Assembly (NCBI GenBank): GCA_964454015.1
Contig: CAYVQF010000020.1
Coordinates: forward strand, 19,493-83,492
Direction of reading: 5' to 3'
Source of the DNA: CAYVQF01 sp964454015
GTDB taxonomy: Bacteria; Myxococcota_A; Bradymonadia; UBA4248
Length of the DNA: 64,000 bases
The notes below the pieces were generated by a model. That model searched no databases, was not told the DNA's origin, and was given only the letters and a program-made list of their open reading frames with translations. This document shows positions 16,014 to 25,400 of the stretch, piece after piece; the first letter of the stretch is position 1, and each line of letters begins with the position of its first letter. The translations under genes and the position numbers were made by a program.

Positions 16014-18365
16014 ATGGACCCATTGCAAGTAGTCGGCGCCTCACCGCCGCGCATCGACGAGCTGGAGAAGGTCACTGGCGCCGCGCAATACGTGGACGAC
16101 ATCGAGTTCGGTCCCAACCTGCTGCACGTCGAGGTGGTCGAGAGCCCCCATGCCCACGCCCTGATCAAGCGCATCGACACCAGCGCCGCCGAGGCGCTGC
16201 CTGGGGTGGTGGCCGTGGCCACGGGCAAGGATTTCCCGTACAAGTTCGGTCTTTATATGAAGGACCGCTACATTTTTGCCCAGGACCGGGTGCGCTTCAT
16301 CGGCGAGCAGGTGGCGGCCGTGGCGGCGCGCTGCCCCAAGGTGGCCCGGCGCGCGGCCAAGCTCATCGTGGTGGAATACGAGCCGCTGCCGGCCATCCTC
16401 GACCAGATGCAGGCCTTCGCCGAGCCCGACGAGCTGATCCACCCCGATCTGGGGGCCTACAGCCACGTGCCCTGGTTCTATCCGCAGGCCGAGACCAACA
16501 TCGCCCACTGGCGCAAGATCCGCAAAGGCGAGCTCGACAAGGGTTTCGCTGAGGCCGACGTGGTGCTGGAAGACACCTACCGCGTCTCGCGGGTCTCCCA
16601 CTGCTGTATGGAGCCCCACATCGCCGTGGCCCAAGTGGACCACGCCGGGCGCATGACCGTGTGGGCCTCGAGCCAGTCGCCGTTTACGCAGCGCAACATT
16701 TTTGCCGAGGCCTTTGCGCCCCTGGGCTTCAGCCACAAGAACGTGCGCTGCGTCACCCCCTACATCGGCGGCGGCTTCGGTGGCAAAGCGGGCGTGACCA
16801 TGGAGATCATCGCCGCGGCCATGGCCATCAAAGCCCCGGGCTTCCCCGTCAAGGTGCGCTGGCGCCGTGACCAGGAGTTCTACAACACCTATCAGCGCCA
16901 GGCCGTGGTGACCAAGCTCAAGATCGGCGTCAAGAAAGACGGCGCCATCACCGCCTTCGAGATGGCCAACTACTGGGACGCCGGCCCTTACGTCGAGTAC
17001 GGCGCCAACGTGGTGAACTCGTCGGGCCTCTCGGCGACGGGCCCCTACTCCATCCCCAACATCAAGATCGACTCCTACTGCATCTACACCAACTTGCCCG
17101 CCGCCGGGCCTTACCGCGGCTTTGGCTACTCGGAGATGCTCTTCGGCGTCGAGTCTCACTTGGAGCGCCTGGCCAAGATGATCGGCATGGATTCGGCCGC
17201 GCTGCGCATGAAGAACGGCATCAAGACCGGTCAGCCCCTGAGCTATGGCGCCGGGATGAACGAGAGCGACATCCAGCAGTGCATCGACAGGGTGGCCAAG
17301 GCCATCGACTTTGGCACCAAAGAAGTGAGCCCCGACCCCAACAAGGTCATCGGCAAGGGCATCGCCTCCTGCTGGAAGGGGCCGGCCATGCCGCCCAACG
17401 CCTCATCCAGCGCCTTCTTGAAGTTCAACGAGGACGGCTCCCTGAACCTCCTCATCTCGGGCATGGACATGGGCCAAGGCCTGCTCACGGTCATGGCCCA
17501 GGTGGCCTCTGAGGTCTTGACCGTGCCCGTGGATCAGATCCGGGTCGAGATGCCTGACACGGACCGCAACCCCTACGAGTGGCAGACCGTGGCCTCCCAC
17601 GTGACCTGGGGCTGCGGCAACGCCGTCCTCAAGGCCGCCACCGACGCCAAGGAGCAGATCTACACCCTGATGGAGCGCGCCTTCGGCCACCGGCGGGAAG
17701 ATCTCTATCTGGAGAATCAGACCGTCAAGAACCGGACGCTGCCGGACTTCGCCCTGCCCTTCGCGGACTTCGTCATCACCGGGGTCATCCTCGAGGACGG
17801 CACCTTCCGCGGCGGTCCCATCCAGGCCTCGGGGATGTTCATGCCCGAGTTCATGTCCACCAAGTGCGATCCCGAGACCAGCCAGGGCGGCCACCCCAAC
17901 CCCCACTACACCGTGGGCGCTGGCGGCGTGGTCATCGAGATCGACAAGGAGACGGGGAAGATTCGCGTCCTCAAGGTCGCCGAGGGCTTCGACTGCGGCA
18001 AGGCCATCAACCCCGAGCTGGTGCGGCACCAGATCATCGGTGGCTTCCTCCAGGGTCTGGCCACGGCCATCTACGAAGACATGCGCTTCGACGACCAAGG
18101 GCGCCAGCTCAACCCCAACTTCACAGACTACAAGATCCCGACCTCCCTGGACATCCCCGACGAGATCATCCCGATCATCGTCGAGACCGCCCAGAGTGAC
18201 GGGCCCTTCGGCGCCCGCGGGGTGGGGGAACACACCATGATCCCCGTAGCCCCGGCCATCGCCAACGCCGTCGAAGATGCCCTGGGGATCCGCTTCAAGT
18301 CCATCCCCATCACGGCCGAAAAGATCGCCATGGCCTTGAAGAACGGGCTGACGGAAGTGGAATAG
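16014..18365 (+). CDS. molybdenum hydroxylase large subunit (xanthine dehydrogenase family)
   Basis: A 783-residue molybdopterin-binding subunit. I chose the ATG 1 base after the coxS-like stop, with GAGGTG just upstream, because the protein then starts MDPLQVVGASPPRIDELEKV, the expected first strand. Visible motifs are PYIGGGFGGKAG, AGPYRGFGYSE, ISGMDMGQGLLTVMAQVASE and GARGVGEHTMIP, with Glu739 as the expected catalytic base. The CO-dehydrogenase active-site motif (AYRCSFR) is absent, so this is not a CO oxidiser. It should hydroxylate a C-H next to a ring nitrogen, or an aldehyde, using water. The DUF1116 and cyclase neighbours suggest an N-heterocycle. No XdhC-like cofactor-insertion gene is seen in the window. 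Confidence 0.93.
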   Translation: MDPLQVVGASPPRIDELEKVTGAAQYVDDIEFGPNLLHVEVVESPHAHALIKRIDTSAAEALPGVVAVATGKDFPYKFGLYMKDRYIFAQDRVRFIGEQVAAVAARCPKVARRAAKLIVVEYEPLPAILDQMQAFAEPDELIHPDLGAYSHVPWFYPQAETNIAHWRKIRKGELDKGFAEADVVLEDTYRVSRVSHCCMEPHIAVAQVDHAGRMTVWASSQSPFTQRNIFAEAFAPLGFSHKNVRCVTPYIGGGFGGKAGVTMEIIAAAMAIKAPGFPVKVRWRRDQEFYNTYQRQAVVTKLKIGVKKDGAITAFEMANYWDAGPYVEYGANVVNSSGLSATGPYSIPNIKIDSYCIYTNLPAAGPYRGFGYSEMLFGVESHLERLAKMIGMDSAALRMKNGIKTGQPLSYGAGMNESDIQQCIDRVAKAIDFGTKEVSPDPNKVIGKGIASCWKGPAMPPNASSSAFLKFNEDGSLNLLISGMDMGQGLLTVMAQVASEVLTVPVDQIRVEMPDTDRNPYEWQTVASHVTWGCGNAVLKAATDAKEQIYTLMERAFGHRREDLYLENQTVKNRTLPDFALPFADFVITGVILEDGTFRGGPIQASGMFMPEFMSTKCDPETSQGGHPNPHYTVGAGGVVIEIDKETGKIRVLKVAEGFDCGKAINPELVRHQIIGGFLQGLATAIYEDMRFDDQGRQLNPNFTDYKIPTSLDIPDEIIPIIVETAQSDGPFGARGVGEHTMIPVAPAIANAVEDALGIRFKSIPITAEKIAMALKNGLTEVE

Positions 18366-18374
18366 CGGCCGCCC

Positions 18375-18394
18375 GGCCCCCGCCGCAGGGGGCC
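18375..18394. terminator. hairpin between convergent genes
   Basis: GGCCCCC and GGGGGCC form a perfect 7-bp stem around GCCGCA, 10 bases after the Mo-hydroxylase stop and before the convergent outer-membrane gene. It has no U-tract, so it is a candidate bidirectional terminator of uncertain strength. Confidence 0.4.
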
Positions 18395-18452
18395 CTCACC
18401 GCGCTATCATTTATATGATGTGAGCGTGGCGGCGGCCCGCCTTCGCCAAGTG

Positions 18453-19142
18453 TCACCAGATCGGCACGGGGTAGGTCACGCCGACCAAGAGCAGCCCCTG
18501 GTACTCCCAGCTCGTCCCCAGGGTATAGGGGTTGAGGGCCGTGACGCGCCCGTCGAAGGTCTCGTCATAGCCCAGGGCGAAGCGGGCGCGAAAGTCGATG
18601 GGGATCTTGACGTAGACCGCGTCGATCTCCAGGCCCAGGCTCACCCCGAGATAGGTCGTGATCTCGCGCTCGGCGGCTTTGATGTCGCCCAAGCGGCGAG
18701 CGTCATAATCGGCCTCGGCCGAGAGGGGGACCACGAAATCGACGCCGATGCCGAAAAGCACTTGGACCAAGCCCGGCGTCGCCACCCGCAGATGGAGCGG
18801 GATGATGAGATCCGAAGTGTTCAGGGTCACCTCCTGGCCATTGATTTTCCCCGAAGCCGAGGCGCTCTCCCAGGTCAGGCCCAGCTCCAAGCCGACGAGC
18901 TTCATCAGGCGCGGCTCGACGTAGAGGCCCAAGCCACCGCCAACCCCGAAAAAACCCGGGTAGGGGAGGTCCGCCGGGAAGCCCTTGTAGGTGGCCTTGC
19001 TCTCCTCGGTGATGCCGTTGAAGTTGGGGCCACCCTTGAGGGAGACCATCACGTCAAAGGCTGGCTGCGCCTGCGCCAGCGCCCCCCCGTGACCAAGAAC
19101 GAGCACAATGACCAGGCAACCAAATACCGAAACTTTCCGCAT
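18453..19142 (-). CDS. outer-membrane beta-barrel-like protein, function unknown
   Basis: A 229-residue exported protein. I chose the ATG at 19142 because it begins MRKVSVFGCLVIVLVLGHGG, a signal peptide ending near GALAQAQP; the upstream in-frame extension would be unlike a leader. The mature protein is rich in alternating hydrophobic strands with Gly (GVGGGLGLYVEP, LVGLELGLTWESA, VQVLFGIGVDFVVPL, TYLGVSLGLEIDAVYVKI) and ends in VGVTYPVPIW with a terminal aromatic. This is the pattern of small outer-membrane barrels (OmpA-like or OprF-like fold). It lies 47 bases after the rhodanese lipoprotein on the same strand and is probably co-transcribed. No specific role can be given. Confidence 0.75.
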   Translation of the reverse strand: MRKVSVFGCLVIVLVLGHGGALAQAQPAFDVMVSLKGGPNFNGITEESKATYKGFPADLPYPGFFGVGGGLGLYVEPRLMKLVGLELGLTWESASASGKINGQEVTLNTSDLIIPLHLRVATPGLVQVLFGIGVDFVVPLSAEADYDARRLGDIKAAEREITTYLGVSLGLEIDAVYVKIPIDFRARFALGYDETFDGRVTALNPYTLGTSWEYQGLLLVGVTYPVPIW

Positions 19143-19189
19143 GACACGCCTTCTTCCATACCCAGCGCGCGCGACGGCGCTCCGAGTCA

Positions 19190-19795
19190 TCAGGGTTCGT
19201 GAGCCACGACCGGGTAGCCCTGCGCGATCCAATGTTCCAAACCGCCTTCCAGCACCAGCGTCTGCACTGGCGCCGCCCCCGTCGTCATGAGCTCATAGGC
19301 CACCTCGCTGCGCACCCCACGGCGGCAGTAAATGATCAACACCTTGTCCAGGGGCACCTCGGCCCGCCGCTCGCTCAGCACGTCCCAAGGAATCACCAAG
19401 GAACCCTCCAAGTGGCCCATGGACCAAAAAGCAGCATCCGAGACATTGAGCAGGGTGAAAGCGCCCCGGGGCGCGCGCTGCATCATCTCGTGGACGATGG
19501 CAGCGCTCACGTACTTGCCCGCGGGCCACCCCACTGCAGGCAGGTCCTCTGCGCCATCGTCCGCCGTGGTTTCCCACGCTTCGCCGCCACTGGCATCGTT
19601 CACCTCCGCTGGCGGAGCGTCCTCGGCTGGGTCCTCCGCCAAGTCGTCCGCTGGCCCAGGGCCGACTTCATCACCGAAGACCTCCGCCGTGTCTATCCTG
19701 CTCCCAGGCGCATCGGCCTCACCGCCATCGGCCATGGACTCACAGCCGTGAAGCAGCAGGGGCAACACCAGGATGAGCGAAAGCAGCCAGCGCAT
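19190..19795 (-). CDS. lipoprotein with rhodanese-like domain
   Basis: A 201-residue protein with signal peptide MRWLLSLILVLPLLLHGC (lipobox LHGC, Cys18). An acidic Asp/Glu/Pro/Ala linker runs to about residue 90, followed by a rhodanese-like domain (about 93-198). The active-site loop is YCRRGVRSE with the sulfur-accepting Cys157. A catalytic loop of Cys plus five residues fits sulfurtransferases and other persulfide-carrying rhodaneses. Placed outside the cytoplasm by the lipid anchor, it may handle thiosulfate, sulfide or periplasmic thiols. It is followed by the barrel-like protein gene. The acidic linker style recurs in the lipoproteins at 28182, 38200 and 62202. Confidence 0.85.
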   Translation of the reverse strand: MRWLLSLILVLPLLLHGCESMADGGEADAPGSRIDTAEVFGDEVGPGPADDLAEDPAEDAPPAEVNDASGGEAWETTADDGAEDLPAVGWPAGKYVSAAIVHEMMQRAPRGAFTLLNVSDAAFWSMGHLEGSLVIPWDVLSERRAEVPLDKVLIIYCRRGVRSEVAYELMTTGAAPVQTLVLEGGLEHWIAQGYPVVAHEP

Positions 19796-20146
19796 CTTTG
19801 ACCTCCTCTGTCAGGACCGCCGCCATCCTCTGCGGTGGGTCCCTCTCGACGTCATGCTAACGCGGCCGCTGTTTGGCGTCGATATGGCAGCGCGCGGACG
19901 GACAAATTGCCATATTTGCAGAACTCTGAACCTTTACTGCATTTCCCTGGCAGGGTGGCAAATTTTCGCCACGGGCCAAAGAAATCACTCGACTATGGCG
20001 AAGTTTGCGGCTATGTTCCGGCACATGGAACTTTGCCAAGGCGAAGGGCTATGGTCACTGGAGCTGCAATCGGCCATGCGGCACGGTTGCGTATGGGCGG
20101 CGAGAGAGTCGAGCCGCTGTGGATGTGTGTTAGGGGACTGGAAACG
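19796..20146. promoter_or_regulatory. leader region of the RRM protein gene
   Basis: This 351-base region between divergent genes is notably AT-richer at about 19900-20000. It contains repeated short GGCAAA/TTTGCC-type elements (about 19904, 19957, 20002 and 20031) and an inverted GTTCC-N7-GGAAC near 20015-20031. Such leaders often control cold-inducible RRM genes, but no known riboregulator is recognised. No coding frame is supported. Confidence 0.35.
19989..20017 (+). promoter_or_regulatory. weak candidate sigma70-like promoter of the RRM gene
   Basis: TCGACT (19989-19994) and TATGTT (20012-20017) are 17 bases apart, each matching 4 of 6 consensus positions. If used, the mRNA has a leader of about 125 bases. 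Confidence 0.3.
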
Positions 20147-20548
20147 ATGGCGAAGAAACTCTTTGTAGGTGGGCTTGCTTGGGCAACGACAGACGACACG
20201 CTGCGGGATGCGTTCTCTGAGTTCGGTGAAGTAACGGAAGCCAAGGTGGTCTCGGATCGGGAAACCGGCCGCAGCCGCGGTTTTGGCTTCGTGACCTTCG
20301 CGAGCGACGAGTCAGCAGAGCGTGCGCGCAACGAAATGAATGATCAGACCCTCGACGGTCGGACCATTCGCGTTGACAGTGCAGAAGACAAGGAACGCAG
20401 ACCCCGTGACGATGGTTACGGCGGCGGCGGCGGCGGCGGTCGGCGTAACAGCTACGGCGGCGGCGGCGGTGGCGGCGGCGGCCGTGGTGGACGCGGCGGC
20501 GGCGGCGGCGGTCGTGGCGGCGGGCGCGGTGGACGTGACGACTACTAA
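20147..20548 (+). CDS. RRM-type RNA-binding protein with Gly/Arg-rich tail
   Basis: A 133-residue protein starting [20 protein letters not shown] single RRM (3-82) has RNP2 LFVGGL (5-10) and RNP1 RGFGFVTF (44-51), with the aromatic residues used to stack on RNA bases. The C-terminal part, about 90-133, is almost only Gly, Arg and a few Tyr (an RGG-like tail). This is the layout of bacterial cold-inducible Rbp proteins of cyanobacteria and myxobacteria, which act as RNA chaperones. Longer in-frame upstream ATGs exist, but only this start gives the RRM its normal beginning. It stands alone, with its own leader and a strong terminator 26 bases after the stop. Confidence 0.93.
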   Translation: MAKKLFVGGLAWATTDDTLRDAFSEFGEVTEAKVVSDRETGRSRGFGFVTFASDESAERARNEMNDQTLDGRTIRVDSAEDKERRPRDDGYGGGGGGGRRNSYGGGGGGGGGRGGRGGGGGGRGGGRGGRDDY

Positions 20549-20574
20549 GACGTTCTAGTCCCGATTGAGTTGAG

Positions 20575-20610
20575 ACGCGAGGTGGCTGTGCTTCCTCGCG
20601 TTTTTCTTTT
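20575..20610 (+). terminator. rho-independent terminator of the RRM gene
   Basis: ACGCGAGG (20575-20582) pairs perfectly with CCTCGCGT (20594-20601) around an 11-base loop and runs straight into TTTTTCTTTT. This is the clearest intrinsic terminator in the window. Confidence 0.85.
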
Positions 20611-20649
20611 GCTGCCACCGCCGCTTCGTTCTGCCGTGCGTCCTGAATC

Positions 20650-20868
20650 TCAGGGCGTTGGCGGCATCAAGGTGGCGAACTCCTCTGACGCCTTGATGAG
20701 CTCCAGGCTATCATCGAGATCGATCCACCCATCCAAGATCCACACGCGCCAATGGTTCTCGCGCCACTCCGTCTTGCCGCGCAGACTCTGCATATCCTTG
20801 GGCGGGCGGCGACCAAGGAGGTCCGACGCCTTGAGGAGGGCTTCCATCTTGGTGCGACTAGGCTTCAT
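20650..20868 (-). CDS. small hypothetical protein (72 residues)
   Basis: A 72-residue charged protein beginning MKPSRTKMEALLKASDLLG, with GGAGGG 7 bases before the ATG. It has a Trp-rich centre (TEWRENHWRVWILDGWIDLD) and no signal peptide or membrane segment. It stands between the RRM terminator and the divergent DsbA-like gene. The ribosome site and plausible amino acid composition support a real gene, but no family is recognised. Confidence 0.55.
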   Translation of the reverse strand: MKPSRTKMEALLKASDLLGRRPPKDMQSLRGKTEWRENHWRVWILDGWIDLDDSLELIKASEEFATLMPPTP

Positions 20869-20934
20869 ACGCTGACCCTCCGCATGGAGTAAAAGTTAAA
20901 ATTTTTTCCAAAGCTACAGCGCCAAGCGCTGCGC

Positions 20935-20972
20935 CTTGACTTAACCTGCCCAGGGCGGCGGCACAAGTCAAG
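20935..20972. repeat. inverted repeat in the divergent region before the DsbA-like gene
   Basis: CTTGACTT (20935-20942) is repeated inverted as AAGTCAAG (20965-20972) with 22 bases between. A second small palindrome, CAGCGC-N3-GCGCTG, lies at 20917-20931. They could be operator half-sites for the divergent genes; function unknown. Confidence 0.4.
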
Positions 20973-21124
20973 CCTCGGTCGTTTCCCAGGTCTGCCCATG
21001 CGCACGGGCCTCACCCTTGCCAAGGCAGCCGCGCAGGTCCATGCTGCCCGCCAAGAAGGGCCGCTCTGGCGCTCAGGTCGGCCGCTACACGCCCCCACTC
21101 CAATTCCTACCCCGTGGAGCCCTC

Positions 21125-22255
21125 ATGTCCGAGCAGCGAAAGAATATCGCCCCATTGGTCTTCCTTGGCTTGGTGGCCGCCCTGGGCCTTGGCTACTGGT
21201 TCGGCCAAATGACGGCCCCCAAGATCCCGACCCCAGCGCCCCGCATCGAGTCCCCGGCGAGCCCCCCTAGCCCGGAGAGCGGGACAGCAGAGGCGAGCGA
21301 CCTGACACCGCCAGAGACACCGCTGTTGGCCGAAGAGAGCGTCACCGGACAGGCATGTCAGCGCTACGCCGATGGCGTCTGTGCTGCCGCCGGCCCCAAC
21401 TCCGAGCCTTGTACCCAAGTGCGCAGCGCCGTGGCCCTCTTGCCGCCAGCCGCTTGCGACGCCGCCCTCGCCGGAATGGACCACACCCTCGGCCAAATCG
21501 AAGAGCTGCGCCGGGCCTGCCGTGATCTCGAAGCGCGCCTCTGCGCCGACATCGGCCCCGAGACGGAGGCTTGCAAGCTCGTCCGCGAGCAGACCCCCAA
21601 CTTCCCCCCCGAGCAGTGCCAAGGCATGCTCGAGCACTATGCCGACGTCCTGGCGAGTCTGCGCCGCATGGAAGCCCAGAACAAACCCGTGCCAGCAGAC
21701 CTCTTTGCCCGGCTCGCCGCCCCCGATGCACCTTCTTTCGGGCCGGCCGAGGCCGCGGTGGTCGTGGTCGAGTTCTCAGATTTCCTGTGCCCCTTCTGCC
21801 ACTTTGCCGCCAAGAGCATCGAGACCCTCAAACCCCGCTATGAGCATCAGGTCCGCTTCGTCTTCCGCAACTACCCCCTCCCCATGCACGGGCAGGCGGC
21901 GGAGCTCGCGGCTCAAGCAGCCCTGGCAGCGCACGCCCAAGGGAAGTTCTGGGTCATGCACGATGCCCTCTTCTCCAACTACACCCGCTTGAACGAGGGG
22001 CGTCAGGTCATTGACGCCCTCGCCGCTGAAGTCGGCTTGGACATGGAAGCCTACACTGCCGCCATGGACGCCGGTACCTACGCCGAGGCGGTCAGAGCCG
22101 ACGTCGCCCTAGCCGATGAGACCGTCGTGGCCGGCACACCCGCCTTGATCCTCAACGGCGAGCGCCTCGACATCAATCCCCGAGATCCAGCCGCCTTGGC
22201 CCAAGCCCTCGACGCGGCTCTGACCCACTTGGGTCAGACCCCACCCGAGCCCTGA
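21125..22255 (+). CDS. membrane-anchored DsbA-like thiol-disulfide oxidoreductase with duplicated 4-Cys motif
   Basis: A 376-residue protein starting MSEQRKNIAPLVFLGL, with GGAG 6-7 bases upstream. One N-terminal membrane segment (9-28) is followed by a Pro-rich linker. Two copies of a Cys motif come next: Cys78/84/96/111 and Cys132/140/150/165, each roughly C-x5-7-C-x9-11-C-x14-C. The C-terminal thioredoxin fold (about 205-370) is of the DsbA/Thioredoxin_4 type, with active site FLCPFCHF (Cys222, Cys225) and the cis-Pro loop AGTPALIL. It should form or reshuffle disulfides of exported proteins, fitting the many Cys-rich secreted proteins nearby. An unusual feature is the pair of Cys modules between the anchor and the catalytic domain. 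Confidence 0.88.
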   Translation: MSEQRKNIAPLVFLGLVAALGLGYWFGQMTAPKIPTPAPRIESPASPPSPESGTAEASDLTPPETPLLAEESVTGQACQRYADGVCAAAGPNSEPCTQVRSAVALLPPAACDAALAGMDHTLGQIEELRRACRDLEARLCADIGPETEACKLVREQTPNFPPEQCQGMLEHYADVLASLRRMEAQNKPVPADLFARLAAPDAPSFGPAEAAVVVVEFSDFLCPFCHFAAKSIETLKPRYEHQVRFVFRNYPLPMHGQAAELAAQAALAAHAQGKFWVMHDALFSNYTRLNEGRQVIDALAAEVGLDMEAYTAAMDAGTYAEAVRADVALADETVVAGTPALILNGERLDINPRDPAALAQALDAALTHLGQTPPEP

Positions 22256-22493
22256 ACGCGTTCATTGGCACCGGCTCTTGCGCCACACACGCGGCGCTGG
22301 CCGCTGAGCTTTGGCACCGCGCCCCGTTGCAGGCGCTGAAAATCAATGCTTGACCCAAGCCCCAAATCTAAGATCCTGGTGGGGCGCCTCTGGCGCCGCG
22401 CGGTTGCGCTTGCTCGACCGTGACCTCTCTGTCCCACGTGACGCTGGGCCCATTGCGGACCGCGAGCGCCACCCACACAACGGAATTTTTCTC

Positions 22494-25400
22494 ATGGGTT
22501 CCACTTTTCGCGCGCTCTGTATCGCCGCCTGTCTCATCGCCCTCAGTGCTTGTGATGACGATGGCCCCACCCCCTCGACCTGTGCCGAGACCCACTGCCC
22601 GACCCACGCCACCTGCGTTGATGACAGTGGCGGTGCGCGCTGCCTCTGCCTCCCCGGCTATGACGGAGACCAATGTGATCAGTGCGCTCCAGGCTACCAA
22701 GACCATGACCAAGACCAGGTGTGTCGCCCCACGTGCACCGACACGCTATGCCACGGCGGCACCTGCGATGACGCGAGCGGCACTGTGCGCTGCACGTGTC
22801 CCCTCAGCCGCACGGGCACGCACTGCGAGGATTGCGCTGAAGGCTATCAAGACCACGACGGCGACGGCCACTGTCGACCCGACTGCGCCCAGGCGGACCT
22901 GACCTGCTCTGCGCGGCAGGTGTGCGATGACGCCAGCGGTGAAGCCCAGTGCGCCTGCGTCCTCGGCTACGCTGGCGATGGGTGCCTCGACTGCGCTCCG
23001 GGGTGGCAGGACAACGCGGGCACCGGTGAGTGTCGCATTGGCTGTGAGCTGGCGGACATCGCCTGCGGACCCCATGGCCGCTGCAGCGATGCCACGGGCT
23101 ACATTGGCTGTGCCTGTGACCCTGGCTACGCTGGCAACCGCTGCCAGCTCTGTGCGAACCACTGGCAAGACCACGACACCGACGGCCTCTGCACTGAAGC
23201 GTGCACCCACCCTGAGCTCTCTTGTGGACACGGCACCTGCGACGACACTTCGGGCACGGCCCTCTGCCTTTGCGACGAAGGCTACACTGGCGTGGGCTGT
23301 TCCGAGTGCGCAGACCAGTGGCAGGACAACGACGGCGATGGCCTGTGCGCCCCTGCCTGCGCACCAGAGCACGCAGACTGCCACGGCCACGGCACTTGCG
23401 ATGACACGAGCGGCCAGATCCTCTGTGCCTGCGATCCTGCCTATGTTGGCACCCACTGCGACACCTGCGCTCACGGCTACCAGGACAACGATGGCGATGG
23501 CACCTGTCTCCCGACTTGTGCCAACATGCCCCTCCCATGTGGTGCCAACAGCACCTGCTCCGATCTCTCGGGTGAAGCCACCTGCACCTGTTTTCCGGCC
23601 TACACCGGCCCCAACTGCGATCAGTGCGCCACAGGCTACCAAGACCACGACGGTGACGGCGTCTGCTCCCCAAGCTGCGCCAACCTGGGCTACACCTGCA
23701 GCGGTAAGGGCACTTGCTCCGACGCCAGCGGGACGGCGCGCTGCGTCTGTGACGCGGGCTATGTCAACGCCGGCCCCAACCTCTGCGTCATCAATGGCAC
23801 CGGCGTCGACTGCAGCTCACCCCTGTGGCTCGATCTCGGCGCTGGCACCATCACGGGCAACACCCAAGGCGCAGGCAACCACGCCGCGCCATCCTGTCAA
23901 TCGAACCATGGCCAAGAGCGCGTCTACGCCATCGATGTACCCGAGACGCTGACCATCGAAGCCGTCGTCAGCGGTTTCGACACGGTGATGTACCTTCGCC
24001 GGGTGTGCAACGATCCCGCGACGGAGATCGCCTGCGACGACGACGGCGGACCCGGCACGGGCTCGCGCATCGTCGCCACCCTCGAGCCGGGCACGGCCTA
24101 CCTCTTCGTCGACGGCTATGGCAGCGCCGCAGGCGCCTTCACCTTGACCCTCCAGGTTCAGTGTCCCAGCGGGAAGCTCTTCGATCCCGCCAGCGCCACC
24201 TGCGTCCCCGACCCCTGCGTGCCCAACCCCTGCCACGAGCTCAACCGCAACCTCTGCAACCCGTTGCCGCCAGCGAGCTTCACCTGCGAATGCAACCCGG
24301 GCTACTCCCTCCAGGGCAGCCAATGCGTCGCCAATGTCAACCCGAGCGGCAACACCTGCGCTGACGTCATCGCCCTGCCCACCGGCGTGAGCGGCTCCGT
24401 GACGGGAAGCACGGCCTCGGCCGCCAACAGCACCACAGGCACCTGCGGAGGCACTGGCCCCGACCGCGTCTACGGCTTCTTTCTGAGCGAGGCCATGCGG
24501 GTCTCCCTCACGGTCGACGGCTATGACAGCGTGATCTACTTACGCCGCCAATGCGACAAGAGCCAGAGCGAGGTGACCTGCAACGATGACTACGACGGCT
24601 ATGGCGGCGGTTCACGGATCATCGCCAACTTGGATGCTGGCGCCTACTACTTGTGGGTGGACTCCTACAGCTCGGGCGGCGCCTACACCTTGACTTACGG
24701 CATGCACGCCAACCCCTGCAACGCTGATCCCTGTCCAGGCACACCCGAGTGCCAAGCCAGCGCCGACTGGTCCACGTACGCCTGTGTATGTCCTCTGGGG
24801 ATGCTGCCCCACGGCGCGACCTGCGTGGACGATCCCTGCGATCCCAACCCGTGCACCCAGAGCCACAAGACCAAGTGTGTCCCCGATCTTCCTGGGGCCT
24901 ACACCTGCGCCTGCAACATCGGCTACATCCCCGATGGCGCCGGGGGCTGCGTCATGGATCCCAACGCCAACGAGTGGGCCTTCATCGTCTTCCTCAACGC
25001 CGACAACAACCTCGAGTCCTACGGCTATGAGGACGTCGACGAGATGTGTGTCGCTGGCTCCACCCCCTACGTGCACATCGTCGCCCTCTTCGACACCTAT
25101 GACGGACCGGCCAATGTCATCTACGTGCAACAGGGCAGCTACGACATCGTTGCCAACTGGGGCGAGGCCGACATGGGCGACTGGCAGACCCTGCGTGACT
25201 TCGGCGTCTGGGCGGTGGAGAACTACCCGGCGCGCCATTACGCCTTCATCATGTGGAACCACGGCGACGGCTGGAAGAAACGCGCTCCCCATCCCATCCT
25301 CAAAGGCTTCTCCAACGACGACCACGGCAGCTATGACGGCATCTCCATCTCCAATGGCGACTACGCCCGGGCCATGGGCGCCATCACCCAGGCGCTGGGT

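Noticed and set aside
16014..18365. Carbon monoxide dehydrogenase large subunit
   Set aside because: The M-S-L order is CO-dehydrogenase-like, but the AYRCSFR active-site loop is absent; a xanthine-dehydrogenase-family hydroxylase is the safer call.
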